From NCBI GenBank assembly GCA_900543845.1, contig UQTD01000002.1, forward strand, positions 1 to 64,000: a stretch of 64,000 bases of DNA, read 5' to 3'. Positions 50,271 to 58,787 of this stretch are shown one piece after another. This DNA is from an uncultured Collinsella sp. GTDB lineage: Bacteria > Actinomycetota > Coriobacteriia > Coriobacteriales > Coriobacteriaceae. Numbering within the stretch: position 1 is the stretch's first letter; every line of letters begins with the position of its first letter. The position numbers and the translations under genes are program-made. Below the pieces are notes generated by a model, which saw only the letters and a list, made by a program, of their open reading frames with translations, was not told the origin of the DNA and searched no databases.

Positions 50271-50888
50271 ATGGACACCAATCATTCCCCCATCATCAGC
50301 CCCCTCACCATGCGTGAATCCGCCCGAGGCATCACGCTCACCAGCATTTACGATGAGATGCTCGCCCGTCGCGAGCTCTCCGTCATGGGAAACATCGAAA
50401 CCTCGATGGCCCACGACCTATGCCAGCAGATCCGCCTGCTCGATGCCACCGACCCCAGCCGCCCCATCACCATATTTGTCGCCAGCGCCGGCGGAAGCGT
50501 GCGATCGGGTCTTGCGATCTATGACGCCATGCGCCTCGCATCGTGCCCCATCCGCACCGTCTGCCTGGAATTCGCCGCGTCCATGGGCGCCGTAATCTTT
50601 ATGGGCGGCGACGATCGACGTATGGCGCCCCATGCAGAGCTCATGATTCACGACCCGCTGATCCCCCAGGGGGCAGGCGGCTCGGCACTTGCGCTGCAGG
50701 AAACCAGCCGGCGTCTCATGCAGACCCGCAAGACCCTCACGCAAATCCTCTCGGACCGCAGCGGCCTCACGCCCAAGCGCATCCAGTCCCTCACTGCAAA
50801 AGACACCTACCTTTCGGCCAAGCGCGCCGTCGAGCTCGGCTTTGCCCACGAAATCCTCTCGACCACCAAGGAGGTCGCCCATGTCTAA
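50271..50888 (+). CDS. ClpP-like serine protease
   Basis: A 205-residue protein of the ClpP fold. The oxyanion motif ASAGGSVRSGLAIYDAM (about 71-87), the nucleophile Ser104 in FAASMGAVIF, His127 in MIHDPL and Asp178 in AKDTYLSAKRAVELGFAH form an intact triad. It is not in the usual clpP-clpX setting; a VirD4-like ATPase gene overlaps its end by 8 bases. AGAAAGGAGTCCTC precedes the ATG. Whether it pairs with ClpX/ClpC or with the neighbouring ATPase is unknown. Confidence 0.88.
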   Translation: MDTNHSPIISPLTMRESARGITLTSIYDEMLARRELSVMGNIETSMAHDLCQQIRLLDATDPSRPITIFVASAGGSVRSGLAIYDAMRLASCPIRTVCLEFAASMGAVIFMGGDDRRMAPHAELMIHDPLIPQGAGGSALALQETSRRLMQTRKTLTQILSDRSGLTPKRIQSLTAKDTYLSAKRAVELGFAHEILSTTKEVAHV

Positions 50889-52185
50889 CCTCGCCAGCCG
50901 CCTCGCCGCATCTGAGTCCGCATCGTCCACCATCCTCGCCAAGGATCGAACGCTTTCCTGCGACACCCGCCAAACGGGACTCAACAACAACGCACTTGTA
51001 ATCGGCCCCTCGGGAGCCGGCAAGACCCGAAACGTCCTCAAGCCCAACCTGCTGCAAATGAACGCAAGCTACATCGTGCTCGACACCAAAGGCACGCTCT
51101 GTCGCGAAGTGGGACCCGTGCTGGCAGCCCACGGTTACCGCGCGCAATGTCTCAACTTCGCCGACCTCAACACCGTCCCGGCCCTTGCGCCCGGCATCGA
51201 GCGCTGCGGCTACAACCCCCTGAGGCACATTCGCCGCAAGGCGGACGGCAGGCCCAACCAGCAGGACATCCTCTCGGTGGCAAAGGCCATCTGCCCCATC
51301 GAGGACAACAACCAGCCTTTTTGGGATCATGCGGCGGCAAACCTGCTGTCGTGTCTTATCGCCTACGTCACCGAACAGCTACCCGCCGACGAGCAGACGA
51401 TCAGCTCGGTCATCAAGCTGATCGAGCACCTGCAGGACGGTGCCACGGCCCGATTGTTTGACGATCTGATCACGACCGACCCCCAAAGCTATGCCCTCTC
51501 GCTATGGCGGCGCTACGCCATTACGCAAAATGCCGAGCGCATGCACGCGAGCATCGTCGGCATCCTTGCCGAAAAGGTCATGTGTCTGGGATTCGACGGT
51601 GCGGCACAGCTCTATCGTGAGTGCCATCAGGTGGACTTCGCTTCCATGGGACACACCCCCTGCGCCCTGTTTGTAACCGTAAGCGATATTGACCGCAATC
51701 TCGATCCGCTGACCGGCCTCTTTATTACGCAGGCGTTTATGGGCCTCATTCGCGAAGCCGATAGGCAGCCCGACGGCAGCCTGCCCGTGCCCGTGCGCTT
51801 TATGCTCGATGACTTCGCAAATCTGCAGATCCCCCAGATCGACAACGTGCTCTCGATTATCCGAAGCCGCAACATCTGGGCAACGCTGCTATTACAGTCG
51901 ACCAATCAGCTCGATGCGTTCTATGGCGAGGCACGCGCACGCTCCATCATGGGCAACTGCGACACGCATCTGGTGCTGGCGTTCCAGGATCCCGAGAGCG
52001 CCCGGGTGTTTTCCGACCGCGCCGACGCGCTGCCCAGCACGCTCATGGCGACGCCGATCGATCGCTCGTGGCTCTTTGTACGCGGTCGCACTCCCGAACA
52101 GGTCGAGCGCTTTAGGCTCGAAGACCATCCGCTCTACGGGGAGCTGCCCGAGGCGCAGCGAGACCATGCGGAGGCCGAGATCTAG
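50881..52185 (+). CDS. Soluble TraG/VirD4-like ATPase
   Basis: A 434-residue P-loop ATPase of the type IV coupling protein superfamily. NNALVIGPSGAGKTRNVLKP (Walker A, about 38-57), YIVLDTKGTLCREVG, the Walker B FMLDDFANLQIPQ (about 305), LLLQSTNQLDAFYGE and the late CDTHLVLAFQDPESARVFSD all fit. The two N-terminal membrane helices of true coupling proteins are missing, and no relaxase or secretion genes are nearby. AAGGAGG, inside the end of the ClpP-like gene, drives its ATG, implying coupled translation. Confidence 0.87.
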   Translation: MSNLASRLAASESASSTILAKDRTLSCDTRQTGLNNNALVIGPSGAGKTRNVLKPNLLQMNASYIVLDTKGTLCREVGPVLAAHGYRAQCLNFADLNTVPALAPGIERCGYNPLRHIRRKADGRPNQQDILSVAKAICPIEDNNQPFWDHAAANLLSCLIAYVTEQLPADEQTISSVIKLIEHLQDGATARLFDDLITTDPQSYALSLWRRYAITQNAERMHASIVGILAEKVMCLGFDGAAQLYRECHQVDFASMGHTPCALFVTVSDIDRNLDPLTGLFITQAFMGLIREADRQPDGSLPVPVRFMLDDFANLQIPQIDNVLSIIRSRNIWATLLLQSTNQLDAFYGEARARSIMGNCDTHLVLAFQDPESARVFSDRADALPSTLMATPIDRSWLFVRGRTPEQVERFRLEDHPLYGELPEAQRDHAEAEI

Positions 52186-52260
52186 GCGCAGGGTTCTCGC
52201 AGCGCGCGGCGCCCCGGCGATGTTCCACAAAGGCCGTGCGCCCCGGGACCACGGCAAAGC

Positions 52261-52300
52261 AAAGGGGCCCGCATCCGATAGGATACGGGCCCCTGACTAT
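52261..52300. terminator. Terminator between cassette and pgi
   Basis: GGGGCCCG and CGGGCCCC pair with an inner ATCC/GGAT extension. It separates the converging cassette and pgi genes. Confidence 0.85.
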
Positions 52301-52326
52301 AAGGCGCGATGCGTTAACAGCAGCGA

Positions 52327-54021
52327 CTACTTACGGTGAGCGCGGTAGAACTCGATGAGCGCCTGGGTCGAAGCGTCCTGCTCGGCCTTGGCGGCGTCGT
52401 CGTGGAAGGCAGGGGTAATCTGCTTGGCAAGCTGCTTGCCCAGCTCGACGCCCCACTGGTCGTAGGAGTCAATGCCCCAGACCGTGCCCTCGACAAACGT
52501 GATGTGCTCGTACAGGGCGATGAGCTCGCCGAGTGCGAACGGGGTCAGCGTGTCGCCGAAGATCGAGGTCGTCGGACGGTTGCCCTCAAAGCAGCGGGCC
52601 GGGACGATCTGCTCGGGCGTGCCCTCGGCACGAACCTCGTCGGCAGTCTTACCAAAGGCGAGAGCCTTGGTCTGGGCCAGGAAGTTGCCCAGGAACAGCT
52701 CATGCACATCCTGACCGCTATCGGTCGCAGGGTTGGCGGTATTGGCAAAGGCGATGAAGTCGGCCGGAACCACCACGGTGCCCTGGTGCAGCAGCTGATA
52801 AAAGGCATGCTGGCCGTTGGTGCCGGGCTCGCCCCAGAAGATCTCGCCGGTATCGGAGGTCACAGCGCTGCCGTCCCAGCGGACGTGCTTGCCGTTGGAC
52901 TCCATGGTGAGCTGCTGCAGGTAAGCCGGGAAGCGGTGCAGATACTGGCAGTACGGAAGCACGGCGTGGCTCTTGGAGCCGAAGAAGTTGACGTACCAGA
53001 CGTTGAACAGGCCCATCAGCGCGACGGCGTTGCTCTCGAGCGGCGTGTTGCAGAAGTACTCGTCAATGGCATGGAAGCCCTCGAGGAACTGCTGGAAGCG
53101 CTCGGGGCCGAGCACGACGATCAGCGACAGGCCCACGGCGGAGTCGACGGAGTAGCGGCCGCCGACCCAGTTCCAGAAGCCGAAGGCGTTGGCGGGGTCG
53201 ATACCGAAGGCCTCAACCTTCTCGAGTGCGGTGGAAACGGCGACGAAGTGCTTTGCCACGGCCTCGGCGTTCTGCTCCTCGGAGCCATCGATGGCGCCCT
53301 GAGCCTTGAGCTGCTCGAGCATCCAGGTCTTGACTTCGCGAGCGTTGGTGAGGGTCTCGAGCGTGGTGAAGGTCTTGGAGACGATGATCACGAGCGTGGT
53401 CTCGGGATCGAGGCCCTTGAGCTTCTCGGCCTGATCGTTGGGGTCGATGTTGGAGATGTAGCGGCAGTCGATACCGGCGTCGGCGTAGGGACGCAGGGCC
53501 TCGTAGGCCATGACCGGGCCCAGATCGGAGCCACCGATGCCGACGGACACCAGGTGCTCGATCTTCTTGCCGGTAACGCCCTTCCACTCACCGGAGCGCA
53601 CGCGCTCGGCGAAGGCGTACATGCGGTCGAGGACCTCGTGCACGTCGGCGACGACATCCTGGCCGTCAACGATGAGCTGACCCTTCTCGCTTGCCGGACG
53701 GCGAAGCGCGGTATGCAGAACAGCGCGGTCCTCGGTGGTGTTGATGTGCTCGCCGGAGAACATGGCGTCGCGGCGCTCCTCGAGCTTCACCTCGCGGGCA
53801 AGATCGCACAGCAGCTTGACGGTCTCATCGGTCACCAGGTTCTTGGACAGGTCGAAGTGCAGGTCACCGGCATCAAAGCTCAGCTTGTTCACGCGCTCTG
53901 CATCGGCAGCAAACCATGCCTTAAGGTCGATACCCTCGGCCTCGAGCTTCTCCTGATGGGCCTCGAGCGCCTTCCAAGCGGCGGTCGACGTAGCGTCGAT
54001 AGGTGCGGCAACAGTTGCCAT
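52327..54021 (-). CDS. pgi: Glucose-6-phosphate isomerase
   Basis: A 564-residue glycolytic isomerase of glucose 6-phosphate and fructose 6-phosphate. [46 protein letters not shown] and [20 protein letters not shown] are signature regions, and the C-terminal [14 protein letters not shown] completes the family pattern. I chose the ATG at 54021, with GAGGAGGACTTT upstream. Confidence 0.95.
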   Translation of the reverse strand: MATVAAPIDATSTAAWKALEAHQEKLEAEGIDLKAWFAADAERVNKLSFDAGDLHFDLSKNLVTDETVKLLCDLAREVKLEERRDAMFSGEHINTTEDRAVLHTALRRPASEKGQLIVDGQDVVADVHEVLDRMYAFAERVRSGEWKGVTGKKIEHLVSVGIGGSDLGPVMAYEALRPYADAGIDCRYISNIDPNDQAEKLKGLDPETTLVIIVSKTFTTLETLTNAREVKTWMLEQLKAQGAIDGSEEQNAEAVAKHFVAVSTALEKVEAFGIDPANAFGFWNWVGGRYSVDSAVGLSLIVVLGPERFQQFLEGFHAIDEYFCNTPLESNAVALMGLFNVWYVNFFGSKSHAVLPYCQYLHRFPAYLQQLTMESNGKHVRWDGSAVTSDTGEIFWGEPGTNGQHAFYQLLHQGTVVVPADFIAFANTANPATDSGQDVHELFLGNFLAQTKALAFGKTADEVRAEGTPEQIVPARCFEGNRPTTSIFGDTLTPFALGELIALYEHITFVEGTVWGIDSYDQWGVELGKQLAKQITPAFHDDAAKAEQDASTQALIEFYRAHRK

Positions 54022-54145
54022 AAAGTCCTCCTCAACATACGGGCGCATACCTCCATGCGCCCGGATAATCAGATGCCCTTATTCTAGCGCAGGTCAAGAC
54101 CGTAATCAGCGAGCGTTGCCAATTCGCCCCCAAACGGCGACCGAC

Positions 54146-54213
54146 CAAAAAGGGACAGGTTTATTTTGGCAGGTCAAACGCTTTACCTACCAAAATTAAC
54201 CTGTCCCTTCCTG
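54146..54213. repeat. GGGACAGGTT inverted repeat
   Basis: Two 25-base arms (54150-54174 and 54185-54209) are inverted copies with two mismatches, both carrying AAGGGACAGGTT and ATTTTGG, with a 10-base spacer. The left arm extended to 54147 equals 14414-14441 inverted, with one mismatch. It lies between converging-side ends of the truncated dehydrogenase gene and the pgi start, a REP/BIME-like structure. Confidence 0.82.
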
Positions 54214-54220
54214 TCAGGTG

Positions 54221-54745
54221 CTAGGCCGCCGCGCACACGCTGCCGAGCAGCTCGCGCAGAGGAGACCCAATGCCCTCAAGCAGTTCGGGAGCGATAATGG
54301 CAAAAACGGGAACCTCGCCGGCCCCCACGACGGCAGGCACTTTGCCCTCCGAGACAATACATCCATAAGGGACAAAACCGTCTTCGCCGGCATCGAGTAC
54401 CGCCATGCGACGCGCGAGTTCGCGCGCAAAGCCGGCAGTATCGGCATCGCCGATCGCCAGGACAAAGTCCACGCCTTCGTCGGTCGCTAGGGCCACGGCC
54501 TCATCAACCAAATCGTCTCCCCCGTCGCCCCCGACCAAACCGCAACGAAAGAGCACGCGTTCGAGCAGGGCGCGATCGAGCGAGCCGAGTGCCGCCGAGA
54601 CGAGCTCATCACGCGTATGCTTGTCACCGCCCAGCACGACCAGCGCCTTGGTGCCGCCGTAGTGAGCGACCAATCGTCCACACCAGCGAGCCACGTCTCC
54701 ATCCGCAACCAAGCGCGTCGGCATACCAAACCCATAGTTGACCAT
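54221..54745 (-). CDS. Truncated iron-type alcohol dehydrogenase domain
   Basis: A 174-residue protein resembling only the N-terminal nucleotide-binding domain of Fe-dependent alcohol dehydrogenases: VNYGFGMPTRLVADGDVARW, GGTKALVVLGGDKHTRDEL, and VDFVLAIGDADTAGFARELA where normal enzymes have a GGGS motif. The C-terminal metal-binding helical domain is missing entirely. I prefer the ATG at 54745, which matches family starts; an ATG at 54796 adds 17 unusual residues without a ribosome site. It is either a relic or a repurposed single domain. Confidence 0.6.
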   Translation of the reverse strand: MVNYGFGMPTRLVADGDVARWCGRLVAHYGGTKALVVLGGDKHTRDELVSAALGSLDRALLERVLFRCGLVGGDGGDDLVDEAVALATDEGVDFVLAIGDADTAGFARELARRMAVLDAGEDGFVPYGCIVSEGKVPAVVGAGEVPVFAIIAPELLEGIGSPLRELLGSVCAAA

Positions 54746-54879
54746 CTTTCCCACAACCCTTCCGTGCGTATAGGCGGTATCAATCGTTAGGCTCATGCTA
54801 AGAAGCGAGGTTTTCCGAGCTGTTTCACGCTCTTTAGAGCTGCGTTAAAACCCGATCCAACCGCACGACCATACCCACC

Positions 54880-54899
54880 AAAAAGGGACAGGTTTTGAC
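54880..54899. repeat. GGGACAGGTT half element in the SOS promoter
   Basis: AAAAAGGGACAGGTTTTGAC matches 19 bases of the arm at 54146 and continues into the -35 box of the polymerase promoter. Confidence 0.6.
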
Positions 54900-54954
54900 G
54901 ATGTCCGCGCAAGCGGGTATTATCGAACATGTATTCGATAAGAACATGTGTTTG
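54895..54954 (+). promoter_or_regulatory. SOS promoter with two LexA-like boxes
   Basis: TTGACG (54895-54900), 17 bases, TATTAT (54918-54923). Immediately after come CGAACATGTATTCG (54924-54937, dyad) and AGAACATGTGTTTG (54941-54954). Both resemble the Gram-positive LexA box CGAAC-N4-GTTCG and would block transcription when LexA is bound. Confidence 0.75.
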
Positions 54955-54968
54955 ATGGAAGGGCACGG

Positions 54969-56474
54969 ATGGCGCACGAGCAGCACACCTACATCTGCAT
55001 CGACCTTAAAACGTTCTACGCCAGCGTCGAGTGCGTCGACCGCGGGCTCAACCCGCTCACCACCAACCTGGTCGTTGCCGACGAATCGCGCGGACGAACG
55101 ACCATCTGTCTCGCCATCACACAGGCCATGAAAGACCTCGGGATACACAACCGCTGCCGTTTATTCGAGATTCCCGATAGCATCGACTACATTAAGGCCG
55201 TACCGCGCATGCAGCACTACATGGAGGTGTCGGCGCAAATCTACGGCATCTATCTGGAATACGTGAGCCCACAGGACGTGCACGTCTACTCCATCGACGA
55301 ATGCTTTATCGACGTGACGCCCTATCTGGACCTCTACCATACTGACGCTGAAGGCTTCGCCTGCATGCTGCGTGACGAGGTCCTGGGGCGCACCGGCATC
55401 ACGGCAACGGTCGGCATCGGCCCCAACCTATTCCAGGCCAAGGTTGCACTCGATATCACCGCCAAGCACGTGCCCAGTCGCATCGGCAAACTCGACGACG
55501 AGACCTTTCGCAAGGAGATCTGGCCCCATCGCCCCATCACCGACATCTGGGGCATCGGGCCCGGCGTGGCAGCGCGACTCGAAAAATACGGCGTCTACGA
55601 TTTGATGGGCGTCGCGGCGCTCGACGAAAACCTGCTCTACGACGAGCTCGGCGTCAATGCCGAGTATCTTATCGACCACGCCTTTGGGCGCGAGCCGACA
55701 ACTATCGCCGATATCCAAGCTTATCGCCCGCAAGCGACCTCGACCACCACAGGGCAGGTGCTCTCGAAGGGTTATGCCTACGAGCAGGCCTACACCGTGT
55801 TGCGCGAGATGGTCGACAACGCTGTGCTGGACTTAGTCGATAAGCACGTGGTGTGCGACAGCATCTCGCTCTTTGTAGGCTACGCGAGCGAGCGCGCCGA
55901 CATACGCCGCCTCGACGCCAGCGGCACAGCGCAATATGTGGACGGATGCGGACACCTACGCTCGAGCACGTCGAGCATCGAACCCGCCGTAACTGTTGGA
56001 CCCGAGCTCGCACCCCGTGCGCCCAAGCCCGTCCAACGCGATGACGAACGACGGCGCTTGGTGCGTGAGGCGCAGGCAATCGATGGCATCTTTGTGGGAG
56101 AGCATGGCGGCAAACCGCGCGGTGGCTATGCCGCGCTCTTCGCGCACTCCAACGCTTCGCGAAAGCTGCCCGAGCGAACCAATTCGTTTAAGAAGATCAT
56201 GGGCTATTTCGATGAGCTCTGGGCGCAGACCGTCGATCCCAAACGACCGGTCAAACGCATCAACCTGGGATTTGGCAACCTCATGCCCGAGGAATTTGCC
56301 ACCATCGATCTATTTAGCGATATCGAGGCGGATGAGCGCGAGCGCGACCTGGCGCGCGCCGTCCTGGCCGTGAAAGGCAAGTACGGCAAAAACGCCCTGG
56401 TCAAAGGATTGAGCTTTACCGCCGGCGCCACCGCGCGCGAACGCAACGACCAAGTTGGAGGACACCGTGCCTAA
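54969..56474 (+). CDS. Y-family DNA polymerase (UmuC/DinB-like)
   Basis: A 501-residue translesion polymerase. YICIDLKTFYASVECVDRGL holds the first catalytic Asp, VYSIDECFIDVTPYL the second Asp-Glu pair, and ITATVGIGPNLFQAKVALDI plus DIWGIGPGVAARLEKYGV fit palm and helix-hairpin-helix regions. The CVDRGLNPLTTNLVV variant is typical of the UvrX/YqjW branch of Gram-positives. The ATG at 54969 has GGAAGGG upstream. It overlaps a YolD-like gene by 8 bases and has LexA-like boxes at its promoter. Confidence 0.92.
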   Translation: MAHEQHTYICIDLKTFYASVECVDRGLNPLTTNLVVADESRGRTTICLAITQAMKDLGIHNRCRLFEIPDSIDYIKAVPRMQHYMEVSAQIYGIYLEYVSPQDVHVYSIDECFIDVTPYLDLYHTDAEGFACMLRDEVLGRTGITATVGIGPNLFQAKVALDITAKHVPSRIGKLDDETFRKEIWPHRPITDIWGIGPGVAARLEKYGVYDLMGVAALDENLLYDELGVNAEYLIDHAFGREPTTIADIQAYRPQATSTTTGQVLSKGYAYEQAYTVLREMVDNAVLDLVDKHVVCDSISLFVGYASERADIRRLDASGTAQYVDGCGHLRSSTSSIEPAVTVGPELAPRAPKPVQRDDERRRLVREAQAIDGIFVGEHGGKPRGGYAALFAHSNASRKLPERTNSFKKIMGYFDELWAQTVDPKRPVKRINLGFGNLMPEEFATIDLFSDIEADERERDLARAVLAVKGKYGKNALVKGLSFTAGATARERNDQVGGHRA

Positions 56475-56892
56475 GTCCCAACAACAGCCGATGCGGCCAC
56501 CGACACCTTTTGAACGCCTAGCGGACCCCGAGGGAAGACGTCGCTCCGCCGACCCAAAGCTCACCGCCAACGGCGCCGTCCGCGCCGGCCGCGCCGCGCA
56601 GTTTATGCCCTTTGCCGCCCTCACGGGATACTACGAGCTCGTGCGCAAGCAAGAAATTACCGTCGAACCAAAATGCGAACTCACGGAAGAAAAAGCCCTC
56701 GAGCTTTCAAAAAAGCTCGAGGGCCTCAAACGCGGCGACTTGGTGCGTGTCACCTATTACGATACATACGGCTATCGTAGCCGCACCGGCATTCTCGACG
56801 AAGTGCTTCCCGCCTTCAAGTTCCTCAAGCTCAAGGACATCGCCATCGACTTCGACGATATCCAAGACATCGAACTGCGCGGACGAGCCTAG
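56467..56892 (+). CDS. YolD-like protein
   Basis: A 141-residue protein of the YolD family (PF08863), small partners regularly encoded next to UmuC-type polymerases in Gram-positives. RAAQFMPFAALTGYYELVRK and GDLVRVTYYDTYGYRSRTG are the visible family features. The GTG at 56467 follows TTGGAGGACACC and overlaps the polymerase stop by 8 bases. Its exact role in damage tolerance is not known. Confidence 0.85.
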   Translation: MPKSQQQPMRPPTPFERLADPEGRRRSADPKLTANGAVRAGRAAQFMPFAALTGYYELVRKQEITVEPKCELTEEKALELSKKLEGLKRGDLVRVTYYDTYGYRSRTGILDEVLPAFKFLKLKDIAIDFDDIQDIELRGRA

Positions 56893-56918
56893 ACAAGGAA
56901 ATGCATCCAAGGCGACGC

Positions 56919-57302
56919 TTACAGCGTCATGACGTAGTAACCCGCGTCCTTCACGGCGGCCACGAGAGCACCGCGATCGATCGGCTGCTTAGAGCGCACG
57001 CGTGCCGTGTGGTCCGCATACGTCACCGTTGCCCACACGCCATCCAGCGCATTCAGGGCATTGGCTACGTTCTGAGCGCAGCCGTCACAGCTCATGCCGC
57101 CGATGAGCAGCTCCTCGCTATAGGGATAATGAGACAGATCGGTATCAGCGACCACGACCTTCTTGGACTTCTTTCCGCTCGCGCCGTCACTGCAGCAGCT
57201 CTTTCCGCGAGTCGAAGCGGCGATGCGACGCAACCCAAAAAACAAACCGACGGCAATTACGGCCAGCACGATGAGATTCGCAGGGTTGAGCAAGTCACTC
57301 AT
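56919..57302 (-). CDS. Membrane-tethered HMA metal-binding protein
   Basis: A 127-residue protein with an N-terminal membrane helix (LIVLAVIAVGLFFGLR), a Cys pair in GKSCCSDGASG, a Lys-rich linker and a C-terminal heavy-metal-associated domain with GGMSCDGCAQNVANALNALDG. The CxxC metal site (Cys-Asp-Gly-Cys) is intact, so copper(I) handling is likely. No copper ATPase is adjacent. The ATG at 57302 has AAAGGGGAACGC upstream. Confidence 0.82.
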   Translation of the reverse strand: MSDLLNPANLIVLAVIAVGLFFGLRRIAASTRGKSCCSDGASGKKSKKVVVADTDLSHYPYSEELLIGGMSCDGCAQNVANALNALDGVWATVTYADHTARVRSKQPIDRGALVAAVKDAGYYVMTL

Positions 57303-57410
57303 GCGTTCCCCTTTCAAGTAGCCCTATCTAGATACCCCCATAGGGTGTCCCCATCTTAACCCAAAATCATGTCCGTTCGGTCAATTAGTTTCCCTCTTCA
57401 AACTTTTTTG

Positions 57411-57452
57411 TTGACCATGGCTTACTTTCGTGTATAAGTTTTCCTAGGCTAA
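57411..57452 (+). promoter_or_regulatory. Promoter of the DUF3793-flavodoxin operon
   Basis: TTGACC (57411-57416), 16 bases, TATAAG (57433-57438). The word TAGGCTAAC just downstream matches one half of the iron-regulator (DtxR/IdeR) consensus; the other half is poor, so iron control is only a suggestion. Confidence 0.5.
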
Positions 57453-57477
57453 CAGTTGAGGACTCGAAAGGGGCAAC

Positions 57478-58182
57478 GTGACTCGAACCATTGACATCCC
57501 AACATATCAAACGGCTGTCGTGCGCAACTGCTCCCCTACGCTCGCAGGTATCAAGCCAGCTTCGCTCTTTACCTATCCCGGCGTTTACGCCAACCAAAAC
57601 GGAAAACTCGGCATCGCTCAAATCGAAGAGCGACGCTCTCGCCTGCTCGCCGTCATAGCCCAATGCAACCGCGAGCTCCAGCCGCTCGGGATCCATATGA
57701 GCGTTTTGGTCTGGCGCCCCTGCGGAGCGCTCATCTATGTGTACCGCCCTGCGGACCTTATGCGATATCTCTCCGACCCCCGCGCCGCGACGGCGCTTGT
57801 CGCCGAAGGCTACGATGTCCACAACCTGCCCGCATCCCTGGTGCATCTCGCCGCGCGCATCACGCTGGCAAGCAGCAATGCCGCAGAAAGCGCCTATGAC
57901 GGCAGTGTCAGCGCACTCGCGCGAAATAGGCACTGCGATACGGGGTGTATGTGCGAGTTCCCCCACGAAATTGGCTATTTTTTGGGCTATCCCTACGAAG
58001 ATGTCCATCAGTTTATCGTCCAGCACGGCGAAAACTATAAGGTCATTGGCGCCTGGAAGGTATACACGAACGTCGAACAGGCGCTCACGACCTTTGACTC
58101 CTATCGCGCATGCACGCAATACCTTACCTATATCTATCAACAGGGCTGCACCCTGGGACAACTTGTCCAGGCAACCCGATAG
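57478..58182 (+). CDS. DUF3793 protein
   Basis: A 234-residue soluble protein of the DUF3793 family. VLVWRPCGALIYVYRP, CMCEFPHEIGYFLGYPYEDV and AWKVYTNVEQALTTFDSYR are typical features, with several conserved Cys (GCMCE). It is commonly found directly before a flavodoxin gene, as here, implying a redox or iron-related partnership. The start is GTG with GAAAGGGGCAAC upstream. Confidence 0.85.
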   Translation: MTRTIDIPTYQTAVVRNCSPTLAGIKPASLFTYPGVYANQNGKLGIAQIEERRSRLLAVIAQCNRELQPLGIHMSVLVWRPCGALIYVYRPADLMRYLSDPRAATALVAEGYDVHNLPASLVHLAARITLASSNAAESAYDGSVSALARNRHCDTGCMCEFPHEIGYFLGYPYEDVHQFIVQHGENYKVIGAWKVYTNVEQALTTFDSYRACTQYLTYIYQQGCTLGQLVQATR

Positions 58183-58228
58183 AGCATACAAAACGCGGCC
58201 GCACGCCGCACAACCGAAAGGAAAACAT

Positions 58229-58648
58229 ATGAGCAAGATCGCAGTCGTCTACTGGAGCGGTACAGGCAACACCGAGGCCATGGCAAACCTCGTTGCCGAA
58301 GGTGCAACCGATGCCGGCGCCGAGGCAGAAGTCATCTCCTGCGCCGATTTCTCCGCAGACAAGGCCGCCAGCTATGACGCCATTGCCTTCGGCTGCCCCG
58401 CCATGGGTTCCGAGGAGCTTGAGTATGACGAGTTCCAGCCTATGTGGGACGAGGTCAAGGAGTCCCTCGGCGACAAGAAGGTCGTCCTCTTTGGCTCCTA
58501 CTCGTGGGCCGAGGGCGAGTGGATGGACAACTGGAAGGCCGATGCCGACGAGGCGGGCGTCAACGTCGTCGATTCCGTCATTTGCTACGATGCGCCCGAT
58601 GATGAGGGCGAGGCGGCCTGCAAGGCCCTGGGAGCGGAGCTGGCATAA
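58229..58648 (+). CDS. Flavodoxin
   Basis: A 139-residue FMN-binding electron carrier. The phosphate-binding loop is YWSGTGNTEAMANLVAEG, and FGCPAMGSEELEYDEFQP and FGSYSWAEGEWMDNW carry the flavin-stacking regions. GAAAGGAAAACAT precedes the ATG. It follows the DUF3793 gene after 46 bases in one operon. Confidence 0.94.
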   Translation: MSKIAVVYWSGTGNTEAMANLVAEGATDAGAEAEVISCADFSADKAASYDAIAFGCPAMGSEELEYDEFQPMWDEVKESLGDKKVVLFGSYSWAEGEWMDNWKADADEAGVNVVDSVICYDAPDDEGEAACKALGAELA

Positions 58649-58677
58649 ACCACCCATTGACACGACAGATGCAACGC

Positions 58678-58715
58678 AAACGGGCTCCGGGTCGTCTTAA
58701 CCCGGAGCCCGTTCA
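58678..58715 (+). terminator. Terminator after flavodoxin
   Basis: AACGGGCTCCGGGT and ACCCGGAGCCCGTT pair around a 7-base loop, followed by CATCTAT. It may serve both converging genes. Confidence 0.85.
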
Positions 58716-58787
58716 TCTATAAAGCCACGACACGAACGGCACAACTCACCCGCGTATCAAACGACGGACGTTACAGGCATCGAGTCG

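Noticed and set aside
50881..52185. VirD4-like ATPase taken as proof of an integrated conjugative element
   Set aside because: No relaxase, VirB4, integrase or attachment-site repeats were seen within the surrounding 10 kb, and the protein lacks membrane helices.
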